From: an uncultured Acetobacteraceae bacterium
GTDB lineage: Bacteria > Pseudomonadota > Alphaproteobacteria > Acetobacterales > Acetobacteraceae
Length of the DNA: 58,303 bases
Direction: 5' to 3'
Assembly (NCBI GenBank): GCA_937873205.1
Contig: CALMVO010000024.1
Coordinates: 1-58,303 of the forward strand
Below, piece after piece: positions 20,196 to 30,005 of the stretch; the first letter of the stretch is position 1; each line of letters opens with the position of its first letter. The position numbers and the translations under genes are program-made. The notes beneath the pieces are model-generated. The model did not search any database. It had not been told where the DNA came from and was given only the letters and a program-made list of their open reading frames with translations.

Positions 20196-21467
20196 TCAGG
20201 CCTCGCTGCGGCAGTTGCCTGACGTCGCCGCCGACTTCATCCACCACCCGTCGGGAATGGCCGTAGCGCCGGCGAGGAGCAGAAGGAGGAGGGGCGTCCC
20301 GGCCGACAGCAGGGTCAATGCGGGGATACCGAGGGCCTGAATCACGGCGGGAGGATTGAGCAGGGCGCTCAACCAGACGAGGACCGCGAAAACCGTTCTG
20401 GGCCGGTTCCCCGACATGGCCGGCGTCGTGAGGACAAGCGCTGCGGCAAGGGCGGGTACGAGGGAATCGTAATTAGAGATGTGGGGCGCGCCGAGTGCTG
20501 CCGCCGCCATGAAGACGATCGCGCGACGGCGGCCGTCCCGCACCGTGGCGAAGGTCCAGCCGACAAGGCAGGCCGCCGTCAGCGACGCCACGATCTGGCC
20601 GATGTCTGCTAGGCGCGGCGAGAAGCCGAGCACGAGGACATAGGCGTCGACACTCTGCCCGAAATACCGTCCCGTTCGGGCCCAGTCGGCAAAACGCGGA
20701 TCGGCCGCGGTGATGAACCGGATCCAGGACAGCCAGGGGGCCGGACCAAGCAGCGCGAGGCTGAAAGCGACGAGCGTCGCCGCACCGAGGGTGAAGCCGA
20801 TGAAGGCGTTCCGCTGCCGTCCGGCGAGGAGGGCGATCGGGACCAGGACGGCGAACTGGGGCTTGAGCGTGAGAAGGGACAGCACGAGGCCGGCGGCGAA
20901 CCCCCGGCGCCGAAGCAGGGTGAGCCCCGCGAGCATGATGCCGACGACGGCGAAACTGACCTGCCCCGCCCCGATGCACCATCCCGTGCCTGGCGACAGG
21001 AGCAGGAGGACGATCGCGAGATCCCGTCTGGCGCCGGCTGGCCAGCAACGCCAGACGCAGACCAGCAGCAGGAGCAGCGATCCCGTGATCACCGCGGCAT
21101 AGGCGAGGCCGAAAGGCAGCGCGCCGATCGCCATGGCGACCGGCAGCATCGTCGGCGGGTAGACCCAGGGGTGGAGGACGATCGGCCCCTTGAGCCATGC
21201 CCTGTGCATGTCTGTCAGAAGGTCGGTGAAACGCCTGCCGTCGGCGAGCGTGGCGTAGTCCCCTGCCGCCGCCAGCCGCCCGGCGGTATGGAAGACCATG
21301 AGGTCCTGTCCAGGAGCATAGCTGTAGAGTAGGAGTGCCACGCAGCACCCGAGGCAACCGAGCACCAGCATCGGTAGGTAGATGCCCGGTGACAGGGTCA
21401 GACCCAGCGCTGACGGGGATGCAGGGGCGGCGCGGTGCTCGTTCGTCACCCGCCGACCCTGACGCAT
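20196..21467 (-). CDS. Polytopic membrane glycosyltransferase, GT87 (DUF2029) family
   Basis: A 423-residue protein with about ten membrane helices. After the first helix comes YSYAPGQDLMVFHTAGRLAA, matching the D-x-x-x-(Y/F) catalytic loop of GT87 mannosyltransferase-like enzymes that use polyprenyl-linked sugars. It continues HPWVYPPTMLPVAMAIGALPF, the PP-containing family motif. It may add a sugar to a lipid-linked glycan on the outer face of the inner membrane; the acceptor is unknown. It is a lone gene with no glycan cluster beside it. Confidence 0.78.
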   Translation of the reverse strand: MRQGRRVTNEHRAAPASPSALGLTLSPGIYLPMLVLGCLGCCVALLLYSYAPGQDLMVFHTAGRLAAAGDYATLADGRRFTDLLTDMHRAWLKGPIVLHPWVYPPTMLPVAMAIGALPFGLAYAAVITGSLLLLLVCVWRCWPAGARRDLAIVLLLLSPGTGWCIGAGQVSFAVVGIMLAGLTLLRRRGFAAGLVLSLLTLKPQFAVLVPIALLAGRQRNAFIGFTLGAATLVAFSLALLGPAPWLSWIRFITAADPRFADWARTGRYFGQSVDAYVLVLGFSPRLADIGQIVASLTAACLVGWTFATVRDGRRRAIVFMAAAALGAPHISNYDSLVPALAAALVLTTPAMSGNRPRTVFAVLVWLSALLNPPAVIQALGIPALTLLSAGTPLLLLLLAGATAIPDGWWMKSAATSGNCRSEA

Positions 21468-21520
21468 CCAGGTTAAGGACGCTTAAAGGCGTTCCCCGCG
21501 CGGGTCGCCCGGGGGACCGA

Positions 21521-23602
21521 TCAGGCCGACTTGGCCATGATCTCGTCGGCGATATTGCGCGGCACCGGGTCGTAGTGGTGGAACTGCATGGTGAACGACG
21601 CGCGGCCCTTGGTCATCGAGCGCAGGTGCGAGATGTAGCCGAACATCTCCTTGAGCGGCACCTGGGCCCGCACCGTCACCGTCGAGCCGGCGCTCTCCTG
21701 GTTCTGGATCTGGCCGCGGCGGCGGTTCAGGTCGCCGACCACGTCGCCGACATGGTCCTGCGGCGTCGTGCACTCGACGTCCATGATCGGCTCCAGGATC
21801 ACCGGCGACGCGCGCTTCATACCCTCCCGGAAGCACGCCTTGGCCGCGATCTCGAACGCCAGTGCGGAGCTGTCGACGTCATGGTACTTGCCGTCGAGCA
21901 GGGTGTATTTGAAGTCGACGGTCGGGAACCCGGCCAGCACGCCGGTGGTCGCCTGCACCTTGATGCCCTTCTCGACCGCCGGGATGTATTCCTTCGGCAC
22001 AGTGCCGCCGACGACCTTGTTCTCGAAGGTGATGCCGGCGTTACGCTCGACCGGCGAGAACTGGATCTTGACCTCGGCGTACTGGCCCGAGCCGCCCGAC
22101 TGCTTCTTGTGGGTGTAAGTCTCGATATGGGTCTTGCTGATGGTCTCGCGATAGGCGACCTGGGGTGCCCCGATGTCGGCATCGACGCCATACTCGCGGC
22201 GCAGCCGGTCGATGATGATCTCGAGATGCAGTTCGCCCATGCCCGACAGGATGGTCTGGCCGGTCTCCTGGTCGGTCTTGAGACGGAGCGACGGGTCCTC
22301 GCCGGCGAGCTTCTGCAGCGCCAGCGTCATCTTCTCGACCGCCTCCTTGGTCTTCGGCTCGACCGAGATGTCGATCACCGGCACCGGGAACGCCATGCGC
22401 TCCAGCACCACCGGATCGTCGGCTGAGGCGAGCGTGTCGCCGGTGCCGGTGTCCTTCAGCCCGACGAAGGCGGCGATGTCGCCGGCTTTCACCTCCTTGA
22501 TCTCGGCCCGCTTGTCGGCGTGCATCTGGAACATGCGTCCGATGCGCTCCTTGTGGTCCTTGGTGGTGTTCATCACCTGGTCGCCGGACTTCAACGTACC
22601 GGAATAGACCCGCACGAAAGTCAGGGTGCCGTACTTGTCGTTGATGATCTTGAACGCCAGGCCGGAGAAGCTGCCCTTCGGGTCGACCTTGATCAGACGG
22701 CGGGTGCTGGGGGGCGCATCCTCCTGACCCTCCTCGGCGGCGACACGGATGCCCTCGCGATCATCCGGCGCCGGCAGGTAGTCGAGCACGGCGTCGAGCA
22801 ACGGCTGCACGCCCTTGTTCTTGAACGCGGTGCCGCACAGCACGGGACGAAACGCGCCGGAGATGGCGCCGGCCTTGATGCAGCGCTTCAGGGTGGAGAC
22901 GTCGACATCACCCTTGTCGAAATACTCCTCCATCGCCTCGTTATCGACCGAGAGCGCGGTGTCGAGCAGCAGCTGACGCGCCTCGGCCACCCTCTCCATC
23001 ATGTCGGCTGGGATCGCCTCGTCATGGAACTTGGCGCCGAGCTCGCCACCCTCCCAGACGATCGCCTTCATCTCGACCAGGTCGACGACACCGATAAAGC
23101 CATCCTCGATGCCGATCGGCAGCTGCAGCGGCAGCGCCACGATGTCGAGCTTCTCCTTCAGCGTGTCGAAGGCGCGGTAGAAATCGGCGCCGGTGCGGTC
23201 CAGCTTGTTGATGAAGATCACGCGCGGCACGTTGTAGCGGTCGGCGAGACGCCAGTTGGTCTCCGACTGCGGCTGCACGCCTGCCACGCCCTCAATGATG
23301 AAGATGGCGCCGTCGAGCACGCGCAAGCTGCGGTTCACCTCGATGTTGAAGTCGATGTGGCCTGGCGTGTCGATGATGTTGATGCGGTGGTCCTTCCACT
23401 CGCACGTCACCGCGGCCGAGGTGATGGTGATCCCCCGCTCGCGCTCCTGCTCCATGTAGTCGGTGGTGGTGTTGCCCTCGTGGACCTCGCCGATCCGATG
23501 CGACACGCCGGTGTAGTAGAGGATGCGCTCGGTGGTCGTCGTCTTGCCCGCATCAATGTGCGCGGTGATGCCGATGTTGCGGATCTTCGAGAGGTCGGAC
23601 AC
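21521..23602 (-). CDS. fusA: Translation elongation factor G
   Basis: A 693-residue GTPase that translocates tRNA and mRNA on the ribosome. G1 is [13 protein letters not shown], switch 2 region [10 protein letters not shown]3 IDTPGHIDF and G4 [11 protein letters not shown]. Domain IV carries [15 protein letters not shown] and domain V ends [21 protein letters not shown]. The start is GTG 23602, 11 bases after GAGGAG; the in-frame TTG upstream is only two bases from that site. It is not in the usual rpsL-rpsG-fusA-tuf operon, so a second EF-G elsewhere is possible. Confidence 0.96.
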   Translation of the reverse strand: MSDLSKIRNIGITAHIDAGKTTTTERILYYTGVSHRIGEVHEGNTTTDYMEQERERGITITSAAVTCEWKDHRINIIDTPGHIDFNIEVNRSLRVLDGAIFIIEGVAGVQPQSETNWRLADRYNVPRVIFINKLDRTGADFYRAFDTLKEKLDIVALPLQLPIGIEDGFIGVVDLVEMKAIVWEGGELGAKFHDEAIPADMMERVAEARQLLLDTALSVDNEAMEEYFDKGDVDVSTLKRCIKAGAISGAFRPVLCGTAFKNKGVQPLLDAVLDYLPAPDDREGIRVAAEEGQEDAPPSTRRLIKVDPKGSFSGLAFKIINDKYGTLTFVRVYSGTLKSGDQVMNTTKDHKERIGRMFQMHADKRAEIKEVKAGDIAAFVGLKDTGTGDTLASADDPVVLERMAFPVPVIDISVEPKTKEAVEKMTLALQKLAGEDPSLRLKTDQETGQTILSGMGELHLEIIIDRLRREYGVDADIGAPQVAYRETISKTHIETYTHKKQSGGSGQYAEVKIQFSPVERNAGITFENKVVGGTVPKEYIPAVEKGIKVQATTGVLAGFPTVDFKYTLLDGKYHDVDSSALAFEIAAKACFREGMKRASPVILEPIMDVECTTPQDHVGDVVGDLNRRRGQIQNQESAGSTVTVRAQVPLKEMFGYISHLRSMTKGRASFTMQFHHYDPVPRNIADEIMAKSA

Positions 23603-23797
23603 GGCGTTCAATGCTCCTCGTGACCAGGAAGGCGCGCCGACGCGGCGCCGGACGGGATAGGTCCCGTGCGCCTCCCGGGGCCACGGACTCGCCATGGCCG
23701 AAAGACAGATAGCGCCTCACATGCGCGAGACGCCCCGGATTTGCAAGGCCGGACACTGGGCGCCGGACAGGCTGCTCCAGCCCCTGCTAGGGCAGGC

Positions 23798-24103
23798 TCA
23801 GGCCGGCTGGGCGGCCTGCTTCTTGGCCTGCGCGCGCAGAATTCGCCGCTTCAGCGACTGCGCCGGCTCAGGCAGCCGACGGTTCGGCGTGCCAAGCAGG
23901 AAGGCGTCGAGGCCGCCATTGTGCTCGATGGTGCGAAGCCCGTGCGTCGTCACCCGCATGCGGATCTGGGTGCCCAGGATGTCAGACAGCAGCGCAGTTT
24001 CCTGCAGGTTGGGCAGATAGCGCCGCCGGGTCTTGTTGTTGGCGTGGCTGACGTTGTTACCGGTCAGCACGCCCTTGCCGGTCATCTCGCAGCGGCGCGA
24101 CAT
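23798..24103 (-). CDS. rpmB: 50S ribosomal protein L28
   Basis: A 101-residue L28. The N-terminus [20 protein letters not shown] and then [14 protein letters not shown] are diagnostic, and the C-terminal extension [18 protein letters not shown] is typical of alphaproteobacteria. ATG 24103 was chosen because the protein is normally processed from MSRRC. It is transcribed toward fusA with a 195-bp gap that holds no recognisable gene. Confidence 0.97.
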   Translation of the reverse strand: MSRRCEMTGKGVLTGNNVSHANNKTRRRYLPNLQETALLSDILGTQIRMRVTTHGLRTIEHNGGLDAFLLGTPNRRLPEPAQSLKRRILRAQAKKQAAQPA

Positions 24104-24189
24104 CGTCTTGATCCTTGAGTGAGGCGTCCGGCGCACCGGCGACGTCTCATGAGAGGCGCGGCTTATGACCAAACCGGCGCGGGCAGTCA

Positions 24190-24345
24190 AGGCCAGGACC
24201 CTACCCTGGACCCGCTGGGGCCCCGGGCCCCAGGCCCTGAGTTATTAGAGGGAAACCATTTGGGAGGCTGCAAGAACAACGATCCGGGGTCTGGGGCCCG
24301 CGGCCCCGGTGGGGTCCAGGGGCAAGGCCCCTGGCCTTGAAACCG
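24190..24345. repeat. REP-like repeat pair in inverted arrangement (copy D)
   Basis: AAGGCCAGGACCCTACCCTGG and CCAGGGGC-AAG-GCCCCTGGCCTT bracket two GC-rich stems built from GGGGCCCCGGGCCCC and GGGGCCCGCGGCCCC. It lies in the 245-bp gap upstream of rpmB and immediately downstream of the small hypothetical gene, so one arm could terminate the ABC-transporter operon. Confidence 0.65.
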
Positions 24346-24348
24346 ACC

Positions 24349-24657
24349 TCAGGCCCGCCCGGCCTCGCGGTCATTCACCGGATCGAGCTCGCCCGCCGCC
24401 ACGCTGGCCCGCGCGTTGTCCAGCATCCGCATCATCGCGGCGCGGTCCATCGTCCGCGCCAGCAGCCCCAGCGAGCCGCCCAGCAGCGCCGAGGCGATCG
24501 CCAGCGGCGGCAGCTGCTCGCCCAGCATGTACTCGATCGCCTTGTCGATCACGGCGCCGGCGTGGCTCAGTTCGGCCGGCACCGAGCCGTCCTGCCCCAG
24601 CTTCTGGTCGCCGCCGCGCGGTTCGATCGCCATCGCCCTGTCCTCCAGCTCGTTCAT
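24349..24657 (-). CDS. Small hypothetical protein coupled to the Atm1-like transporter
   Basis: A 102-residue protein of unknown function. It has a hydrophobic stretch (LPPLAIASALLGGSLGLLA) that could be one membrane helix, flanked by helical charged segments. ATG 24657 overlaps the transporter stop by four bases, so it is probably translated with it; ATG 24633 is an alternative. No family recognised. Confidence 0.65.
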   Translation of the reverse strand: MNELEDRAMAIEPRGGDQKLGQDGSVPAELSHAGAVIDKAIEYMLGEQLPPLAIASALLGGSLGLLARTMDRAAMMRMLDNARASVAAGELDPVNDREAGRA

Positions 24658-26552
24658 ATCGCGAGATCGGCGCCCTCGAGATCGGGCATCAGCACCGATC
24701 CGGCTTGCGCCGCCGCGTCCTCTTCCTCTGACTGCGCCGCCCACATCCGCGCATAGGCGCCGCCTTCCGCCAACAGCGCCCGATGGGTGCCGCGCTCGGC
24801 GATCCGGCCATCCACCAGCACCAGGATCTCGTCCGCATCCACCACCGTGGACAGGCGATGCGCGATCAGCAGCGTGGTGCGGTCGGCTGCCACCAGCCGC
24901 AGCGCCGCCTGGATCTCCTGCTCGGTGTGGGTGTCGAGCGCGCTGGTCGCCTCGTCCAGGACCAGCACGCGCGGGTTCTTCAGGATGGTCCGCGCGATCG
25001 CCACCCGCTGCTTCTCGCCGCCCGACAGCTTCAGGCCGCGCTCGCCGACCCGCGTGTCGTAGCCGTCGGGCAGCCGGCTGACGAAGTCGTGCACCTGCGC
25101 CAGCTGTGCGGCGTGCTCGATCTCGGCCTGCGTGGCGCCGATCCGGCCGTAGCCGATGTTGTAGCGGATGGTGTCGTTGAAGAGCACGGTATCCTGCGGC
25201 ACGACGCCGATCGCCGCCCGCAGGCTCTCCTGCGCATAGTCGCGCACATCCTGCCCGTCGAGCAGCACGCGGCCGCCGCCCACATCGTAGAAGCGGAACA
25301 GCAGCCGGCTGATGGTCGACTTGCCGGCGCCGGTCGGCCCCACGATCGCGGTACGGCCGCCGGGCTGCACCGAGAAGCTGATCCCGTGCAGGATCTCGCG
25401 GTTCGGCTGGTATCCGAAGCGCACCGCCTCGAACCGCACCTCGGCCGGTGGCGCCTGCTCCAGCCGGGCCGGCAGCTCGCGGGCCTGCGGCGGGTCCCGC
25501 ACCTCCTGCGCCTGGCCCAGCAGCCGGAACATCTGCTCCAGGTCCACCACACCCTGCCGCAGCGAGGCGTAGACGAAGCCCAGGAAGTTCAGCGGCTGGT
25601 AGAGCTGCATCAGGTAGGTGTTCACCAGCACGAACTTGCCGACCGTGAGCCGCCCCGCCGCCACCCCGTCGGCGGCCATCAGCATGATCGCCGCCATCGC
25701 CACCGCGATGATGGTGGCCTGGCCGATGTTGAGCAGGTTGAGCGAGACCTGGGTCTTGACCGCCGCCCGCTCGTAGCGCGCCTGGGTGTCGTCGTAGCGG
25801 CGCGCCTCGTGGCCCTCGTTGCCGAAATATTTCACCGTCTCGTAGTTCAGCAGGCTGTCCAGCGCCTTGGTGCTGGCCTCGCTCTCGACCTCGTTCATGC
25901 GGCGGCGGATGCCGATGCGCCAGCCGGTGAAGGCGATGGTGAAGCCCACGTACACCACCACGGTCAGCAGCGTGGCGCCGGCGAAGCGCCAGTCGAACAG
26001 GCGCCAGATCACCGCGGTGACCATCAGCGTCTCGATCAGCGTCGGCACGATGTTGAAGACGCCGAGCCGCAGGATCAGCTCGATCGCCTGCGTGCCGCGC
26101 TCCACCGCCCGCGTCACGCCGCCGGTCTGGCGGTCGAGGTGGAAGCGCAGCGACAGCCCGTGCAGGTGCCGGAAGGTCTGCATCGCGGCGATCCGGATCA
26201 CCCGCTGCTTGACCGGCGCGAACACCGCGTCGCGGAGCTCGCCGAATGCGCCGGACGCGATCCTCAGCAGCCCGTAGCCGACGATGAGCCCGACCGGCAC
26301 CACCAGCAGGTGGGTGGGATCGCGGTGCGATAGCCGGTCGATCGCGCGCGCGTAGATGATCGGCACGCAGATCGTCGCCAGCTTGGCCGCGATCAACAGC
26401 ACGACGGCGCCGACGACGTGCATGCGGGTTCGGACGTCGCCCCGCGGCCATAGGTAGGGCAGCAGCCCGCGCACCGTGTCCAGGGCCGTCCGCCTGGTGT
26501 CGGCGTCGGACGGCGGGGCGGATGGCGCGGAGGCGAACTCTCTCATGACCAT
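24654..26552 (-). CDS. Atm1/ABCB7-type ABC exporter (half transporter)
   Basis: A 632-residue half transporter with a membrane domain of six helices (about 55-350) and a nucleotide-binding domain. LLNYETVKYFGNEGHE is the hallmark of Atm1/HMT1-type exporters that move glutathione-linked sulfur, persulfides or metal-glutathione adducts. Walker A is GPTGAGKST, the signature LSGGEKQRVAIAR, and Walker B VLVLDEATSALD. Its presence about 10 kb from the SUF operon fits a role in Fe-S or heavy-metal homeostasis, but they are not one operon. ATG 26552 or ATG 26546 may be the start. Confidence 0.93.
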   Translation of the reverse strand: MVMREFASAPSAPPSDADTRRTALDTVRGLLPYLWPRGDVRTRMHVVGAVVLLIAAKLATICVPIIYARAIDRLSHRDPTHLLVVPVGLIVGYGLLRIASGAFGELRDAVFAPVKQRVIRIAAMQTFRHLHGLSLRFHLDRQTGGVTRAVERGTQAIELILRLGVFNIVPTLIETLMVTAVIWRLFDWRFAGATLLTVVVYVGFTIAFTGWRIGIRRRMNEVESEASTKALDSLLNYETVKYFGNEGHEARRYDDTQARYERAAVKTQVSLNLLNIGQATIIAVAMAAIMLMAADGVAAGRLTVGKFVLVNTYLMQLYQPLNFLGFVYASLRQGVVDLEQMFRLLGQAQEVRDPPQARELPARLEQAPPAEVRFEAVRFGYQPNREILHGISFSVQPGGRTAIVGPTGAGKSTISRLLFRFYDVGGGRVLLDGQDVRDYAQESLRAAIGVVPQDTVLFNDTIRYNIGYGRIGATQAEIEHAAQLAQVHDFVSRLPDGYDTRVGERGLKLSGGEKQRVAIARTILKNPRVLVLDEATSALDTHTEQEIQAALRLVAADRTTLLIAHRLSTVVDADEILVLVDGRIAERGTHRALLAEGGAYARMWAAQSEEEDAAAQAGSVLMPDLEGADLAI

Positions 26553-26630
26553 CGATGTGGCATGCGTCCTTTCGGATGCAAAGCATATCGCTCGATTGCC
26601 AAGCCCGCCCCCGGCGGCGGAGGCTGCCGC

Positions 26631-27473
26631 ATGACCAGCCCGCTCTCGCCGTTCCTTCGTCATCTCGACGCCTGCAACAACGCGGTCCTGCCCGGCGACC
26701 GCCTGACGTTTCAGCTGGGCAACCAGCAGGTCGGCTGGGTCGGACCGCGGTTGGCCGCCGTGCTGGAGCGGCACGGCGTCCGCCGTGAGGCAGACAGTCT
26801 GGTGCTCGACGACCCTGAGCGGCTGCAGCCCCTGGGCGAGGCGCTGGGACGGGCCGGGCTGCTTCGCCTGCGCGGCGAGCCGTTCGACGTGCGTGCGCAA
26901 CCGGACGGCCCGATACTGGCGCGGCTGGATCGCGGCGCGCTGCCCAGCTTCGGCATCCTCGCAGACGGCGTCCATTTGAACGGCCTGGTGCGGCGCGCCG
27001 ACGGCCTGCATCTCTGGGTCGGCCGGCGTGCGCCCAACAAGCAGCTCGACCCCGACCGGCTCGACCACTTGGCCGCCGGCGGCGTCTCCGCTGGCTACGG
27101 CATCCGCGACACGCTGGAGAAGGAGGCCGCCGAGGAATGCGGCCTGCCCCTGGAACTGGCCCGGGAGGCGGTCGCGGTTGGCACCATCCGCTACGCGATG
27201 GACCGACCCGAGGGCCTGCGCCGCGACCGGCTGCACTGCCACGACCTGATGCTGCCGGACGACTTCCGGCCGGTGCCCGTCGACGGCGAGGTGGCCGAGT
27301 TCACGCTGATCCCGCTGGGCGAGGCGTTTCGGCTGGTGCGCGAGACCGAGGCGTTCAAGTTCAACGTGAACCTGGTGCTGATCGACCTGTTCCTGCGCCG
27401 TGGCCTGATCGACCCGTCGAGCCCCGAGGGGCAGGAGCTAAGGAACCGCTTGAGCGGACCAAACGAACCGTAA
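26631..27473 (+). CDS. NUDIX hydrolase with N-terminal DUF4743 domain
   Basis: A 280-residue protein. The first 115 residues match DUF4743 (SPFLRHLDACNN, QVGWVGPRLAAVL). The NUDIX box follows at about 150-180 with TLEKEAAEECGLP, where the catalytic E-x-x-E-E core is intact. The nearest characterised relatives are thiamine-pyrophosphokinase-linked NUDIX proteins of yeast and plants that hydrolyse damaged thiamine diphosphates, so a clean-up role is inferred. ATG 26631 has GGAGG close upstream. It is divergent from the Atm1-like exporter. Confidence 0.85.
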   Translation: MTSPLSPFLRHLDACNNAVLPGDRLTFQLGNQQVGWVGPRLAAVLERHGVRREADSLVLDDPERLQPLGEALGRAGLLRLRGEPFDVRAQPDGPILARLDRGALPSFGILADGVHLNGLVRRADGLHLWVGRRAPNKQLDPDRLDHLAAGGVSAGYGIRDTLEKEAAEECGLPLELAREAVAVGTIRYAMDRPEGLRRDRLHCHDLMLPDDFRPVPVDGEVAEFTLIPLGEAFRLVRETEAFKFNVNLVLIDLFLRRGLIDPSSPEGQELRNRLSGPNEP

Positions 27474-27553
27474 TTGCAGTCTTCTAAGGCAAATACCTTA
27501 TTGCTCAAGTGAGCTTGTAGAGCCTGTTTTCTTACCTGCGAAGTGCTTTCGAA

Positions 27554-27570
27554 ACAAGCCTCTGGCTTGT
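27554..27570. repeat. Short perfect hairpin in the imuA upstream region
   Basis: ACAAGCC-TCT-GGCTTGT is a 7-bp perfect stem with a 3-nt loop, in an AT-richer 187-bp gap between the NUDIX gene and imuA. TAAGG-CAAATA-CCTTA (about 27485-27500) is a second small inverted repeat just after the NUDIX stop. Either could terminate NUDIX transcription before the SOS promoter. Confidence 0.35.
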
Positions 27571-27641
27571 GCTCCTCATCATCCGGTTCAAGCCGGTCGC
27601 ATCGATCCTGCGAACACGATCCACTTTCTCGCAGTCATTTT

Positions 27642-27656
27642 GTTCGCTATACGTTC
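27642..27656 (+). promoter_or_regulatory. LexA (SOS) box of alphaproteobacterial type
   Basis: GTTCGCTATACGTTC is a perfect GTTC-N7-GTTC direct repeat, the known LexA target in alphaproteobacteria. It sits directly upstream of imuA, the classic SOS-controlled mutasome cassette. Its distance of only four bases to ATG 27661 argues that the imuA start may be the later ATG 27697. Confidence 0.9.
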
Positions 27657-27660
27657 TCGT

Positions 27661-28521
27661 ATGCTCGAACGTGCCATCCCGGCCGCAACCGCCGACATGC
27701 CAGACCCGATCGAGGCGCTGCGCCTGCGCATCGGCCGGATCGGCGGTGCCTCGGCACGGCCCGCCTCCGACCGTTCGGCGATCCGGTTCGGGCTCGACGG
27801 CATCGACGGCCGCCTGCCCGGCGGCGGCCTCGCCCCCGGCGCGCTGCACGAGATCCTGGGGCACGGTCCCGATACCGAGCATGCCACACTGGCCAGCCAG
27901 TTGGTGGCCGCCCTGCTGGCCCGGCACGACCCGGCGCGGCAGGTGCTGTGGGCAATGCAGGGCAGCGACCTGTTCGCACCCGGCCTTTCCGGCGTCGGGC
28001 TGCATCCGGACCGCCTGATCCTGGCCCAGTGCGGCCGCTCCGTGCTGGCGGTGATGGAGGAGGCGCTGCGCCATCCCGGCCTGGCCGCGGTGGTCGGCGA
28101 GGTCGAGGGCCGCCTCGGCCTCACCGCCTCGCGCCGACTGCAGCTGGCCGCGGAGGCCTCCGGCGTCACCGCGTTCGCGATCCGCCGCAGCCGCCGCCAT
28201 GACGATCCGGCGCTGCTGGCGCCGAGCGCCGCCGCCAGCCGCTGGCGCATCTCCGCCGTGCCCTCGCGCAGCTCCGGTCAGACGGCCGGCCAGGTGCCCG
28301 GCCCGATGCCGGACCGCATGCTCTGGCGACTCGAGCTGCTGCGCTGCCGCGGTACCGCCCTCGTCTCCCACTGGACCCTGCAGGCCTGCGATGCCCGACA
28401 CCGTCTCGCCGTCCTCGAACCGGCCTGGCTCCAGGACCATTCCCGACCGCCGGATCGCCCATCTGTGGCTGCCGCTCTGGCCGACCGACCGGCTCAGGCG
28501 GCCTGGGCCCGCTACGGCTGA
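27661..28521 (+). CDS. imuA: ImuA, SOS-inducible RecA-like mutasome protein
   Basis: A 286-residue RecA/SulA-fold protein that works with ImuB and DnaE2 in error-prone translesion synthesis. Recognisable blocks are IRFGLDGIDGRLPGGGLAPG (entry to the RecA-like fold), GALHEILG, RQVLWAMQGSDLFAPGL, HPDRLILAQC and MEEALRHPGLAAVVGEV. The Walker A motif is degenerate, as is usual for ImuA. ATG 27697 (M-P-D-P-I-E) is an alternative start and is better separated from the LexA box. It overlaps imuB by 131 bp in another frame. Confidence 0.9.
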   Translation: MLERAIPAATADMPDPIEALRLRIGRIGGASARPASDRSAIRFGLDGIDGRLPGGGLAPGALHEILGHGPDTEHATLASQLVAALLARHDPARQVLWAMQGSDLFAPGLSGVGLHPDRLILAQCGRSVLAVMEEALRHPGLAAVVGEVEGRLGLTASRRLQLAAEASGVTAFAIRRSRRHDDPALLAPSAAASRWRISAVPSRSSGQTAGQVPGPMPDRMLWRLELLRCRGTALVSHWTLQACDARHRLAVLEPAWLQDHSRPPDRPSVAAALADRPAQAAWARYG

Positions 28522-29980
28522 CCGCCCCCTCGTCACCACGCTGCAGGATGGGCCGCGCATGGTCGTGGCCGCGGCCTGTGCTGCGGCGCAACGGGTCGGG
28601 CTGCAGGTCGGCATGAGGCTGGCGCAGGCGCAGGCGATGGTGCCGGACCTGGAGCTGGTCCCGGCCGCGCCGCAGGCCGACGCCAGCGCGCTGGCCGAGC
28701 TCGCCGGCTGGTGCCGGCGCTACACCCCGCTCACCCGCGCCGAACCGCCCGACGGGATCTGGCTCGACCTCACCGGCTGCGCGCACCTGTTCGGCGGCGA
28801 GGCGGCCCTGCTGGCGGAGCTGGCGGCACGGCTGCGCCGCGGCGGGCTCTCCGTGCGCGCCGCGATCGCCGCCACGCCCGGCGCCGCCAGCGCGATGGCG
28901 CGCCATGGCCCGGATGCGCTGGCCTCGGTCCCAGACGATGCCACGATGGGTGCCCTGGCGGCACTCCCCATCGAGGCGCTGCGGCTGGAGCCGGATCAGG
29001 CCACCCTGCTGCGACGCTTCGGCCTGCGCCGCATCGGCGAGCTCGACGCCGTCGCCCGCGGCCCGCTCGCCCGCCGCCTTGGCGCCGGGGTGATCCGCCG
29101 GCTCGACCAGGCCCACGGCCGTGCTCCCGAGCCGATCTCGCCCGGCCAGCCGGACATCGTGCTGCGGGAGCGGCTCGGCTTCGCGGAGCCGCTGCAGACG
29201 GCGGAATCGCTGGCCGCCGCCAACGCGCTGCTGGCCCGCGCGCTGTGCCGGCGGTTGGAGGCGCTGTGCCTCGGCGCGCGTCGGCTCGAGCTGGTCCACG
29301 TCCGGCTCGACGGCTCGTCCTGCATGCAGGCCCTGGCCCTGGCCCGGCCGTCCCATGCGCCGGACCACATCGCCCGCCTGCTCGACGAGCGGCTGGAGCA
29401 AGTCGATCCCGGCGAGGGCGTCGAGACGATGTGGCTGCTGGCGGCGCTGGCCGAGCCGGTATCACCGCTCCAGTCCGGCCTGGCAACGATCGATCCGGAC
29501 CGCGACGGGCTGCGCGACCTCGCCCCGCTGATCGACCGGCTACACAACCGCCTGGGGTCCGGCCGGATCTGGCGCGCGGTGCCGGTCGAGAGCGACGTCC
29601 CCGAACGCAGCGTGCGCCGCCGCCCGCCGCTTGACGCGCCGACCCGGGGGACGATCCCCTGGCCCGCCACCTGGCCGGAGCACCTGCCGCGCCCGGTGCG
29701 GCTGTTCGATCCGCCACAGCCGGTGCAGGCGCTGGCCGAACTGCCGGACCAGCCGCCGGTCTCCTTCACCTGGCGCGGGTGCCGGCACCGGGTGCGCCAT
29801 GCCGACGGTCCGGAGCGAATCGCCGGCGAGTGGTGGCAGCGCAGCGGCGAGATGCTGGCGCTCCGCGACTACTTCCGCGTCGAGGACGAGGACGGGCGCC
29901 GGTACTGGCTGTTCCGCCGCGGCGACGGCACCGACCTCGCCACTGGCGATCTCCAGTGGTTCCTGCACGGGCTGTTCTGA
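28391..29980 (+). CDS. imuB: ImuB, Y-family polymerase-like mutasome protein
   Basis: A 529-residue protein with a Y-family polymerase fold. IAHLWLPLWPTDRL replaces the catalytic acidic motif of true Pol IV, as in all ImuB proteins, so it is a non-catalytic adaptor linking DnaE2 to the beta clamp. Further blocks are RMVVAAACAAAQRVGLQVGM, GIWLDLTGCAHLFGGE, the helix-hairpin-helix-like LLRRFGLRRIGELDAV and a C-terminal YFRVEDEDGRRYWLFRRGD. ATG 28391 lies inside imuA. Co-expression from the LexA-controlled promoter is expected. Confidence 0.92.
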   Translation: MPDTVSPSSNRPGSRTIPDRRIAHLWLPLWPTDRLRRPGPATADRPLVTTLQDGPRMVVAAACAAAQRVGLQVGMRLAQAQAMVPDLELVPAAPQADASALAELAGWCRRYTPLTRAEPPDGIWLDLTGCAHLFGGEAALLAELAARLRRGGLSVRAAIAATPGAASAMARHGPDALASVPDDATMGALAALPIEALRLEPDQATLLRRFGLRRIGELDAVARGPLARRLGAGVIRRLDQAHGRAPEPISPGQPDIVLRERLGFAEPLQTAESLAAANALLARALCRRLEALCLGARRLELVHVRLDGSSCMQALALARPSHAPDHIARLLDERLEQVDPGEGVETMWLLAALAEPVSPLQSGLATIDPDRDGLRDLAPLIDRLHNRLGSGRIWRAVPVESDVPERSVRRRPPLDAPTRGTIPWPATWPEHLPRPVRLFDPPQPVQALAELPDQPPVSFTWRGCRHRVRHADGPERIAGEWWQRSGEMLALRDYFRVEDEDGRRYWLFRRGDGTDLATGDLQWFLHGLF

Positions 29981-30005
29981 TGCGAGCCGGATACGGCCGG
30001 CGCGG

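Noticed and set aside
23603-23797. Possible small gene between fusA and rpmB
   Set aside because: Frames are short, lack ribosome sites and show no recognisable motif; treated as intergenic.
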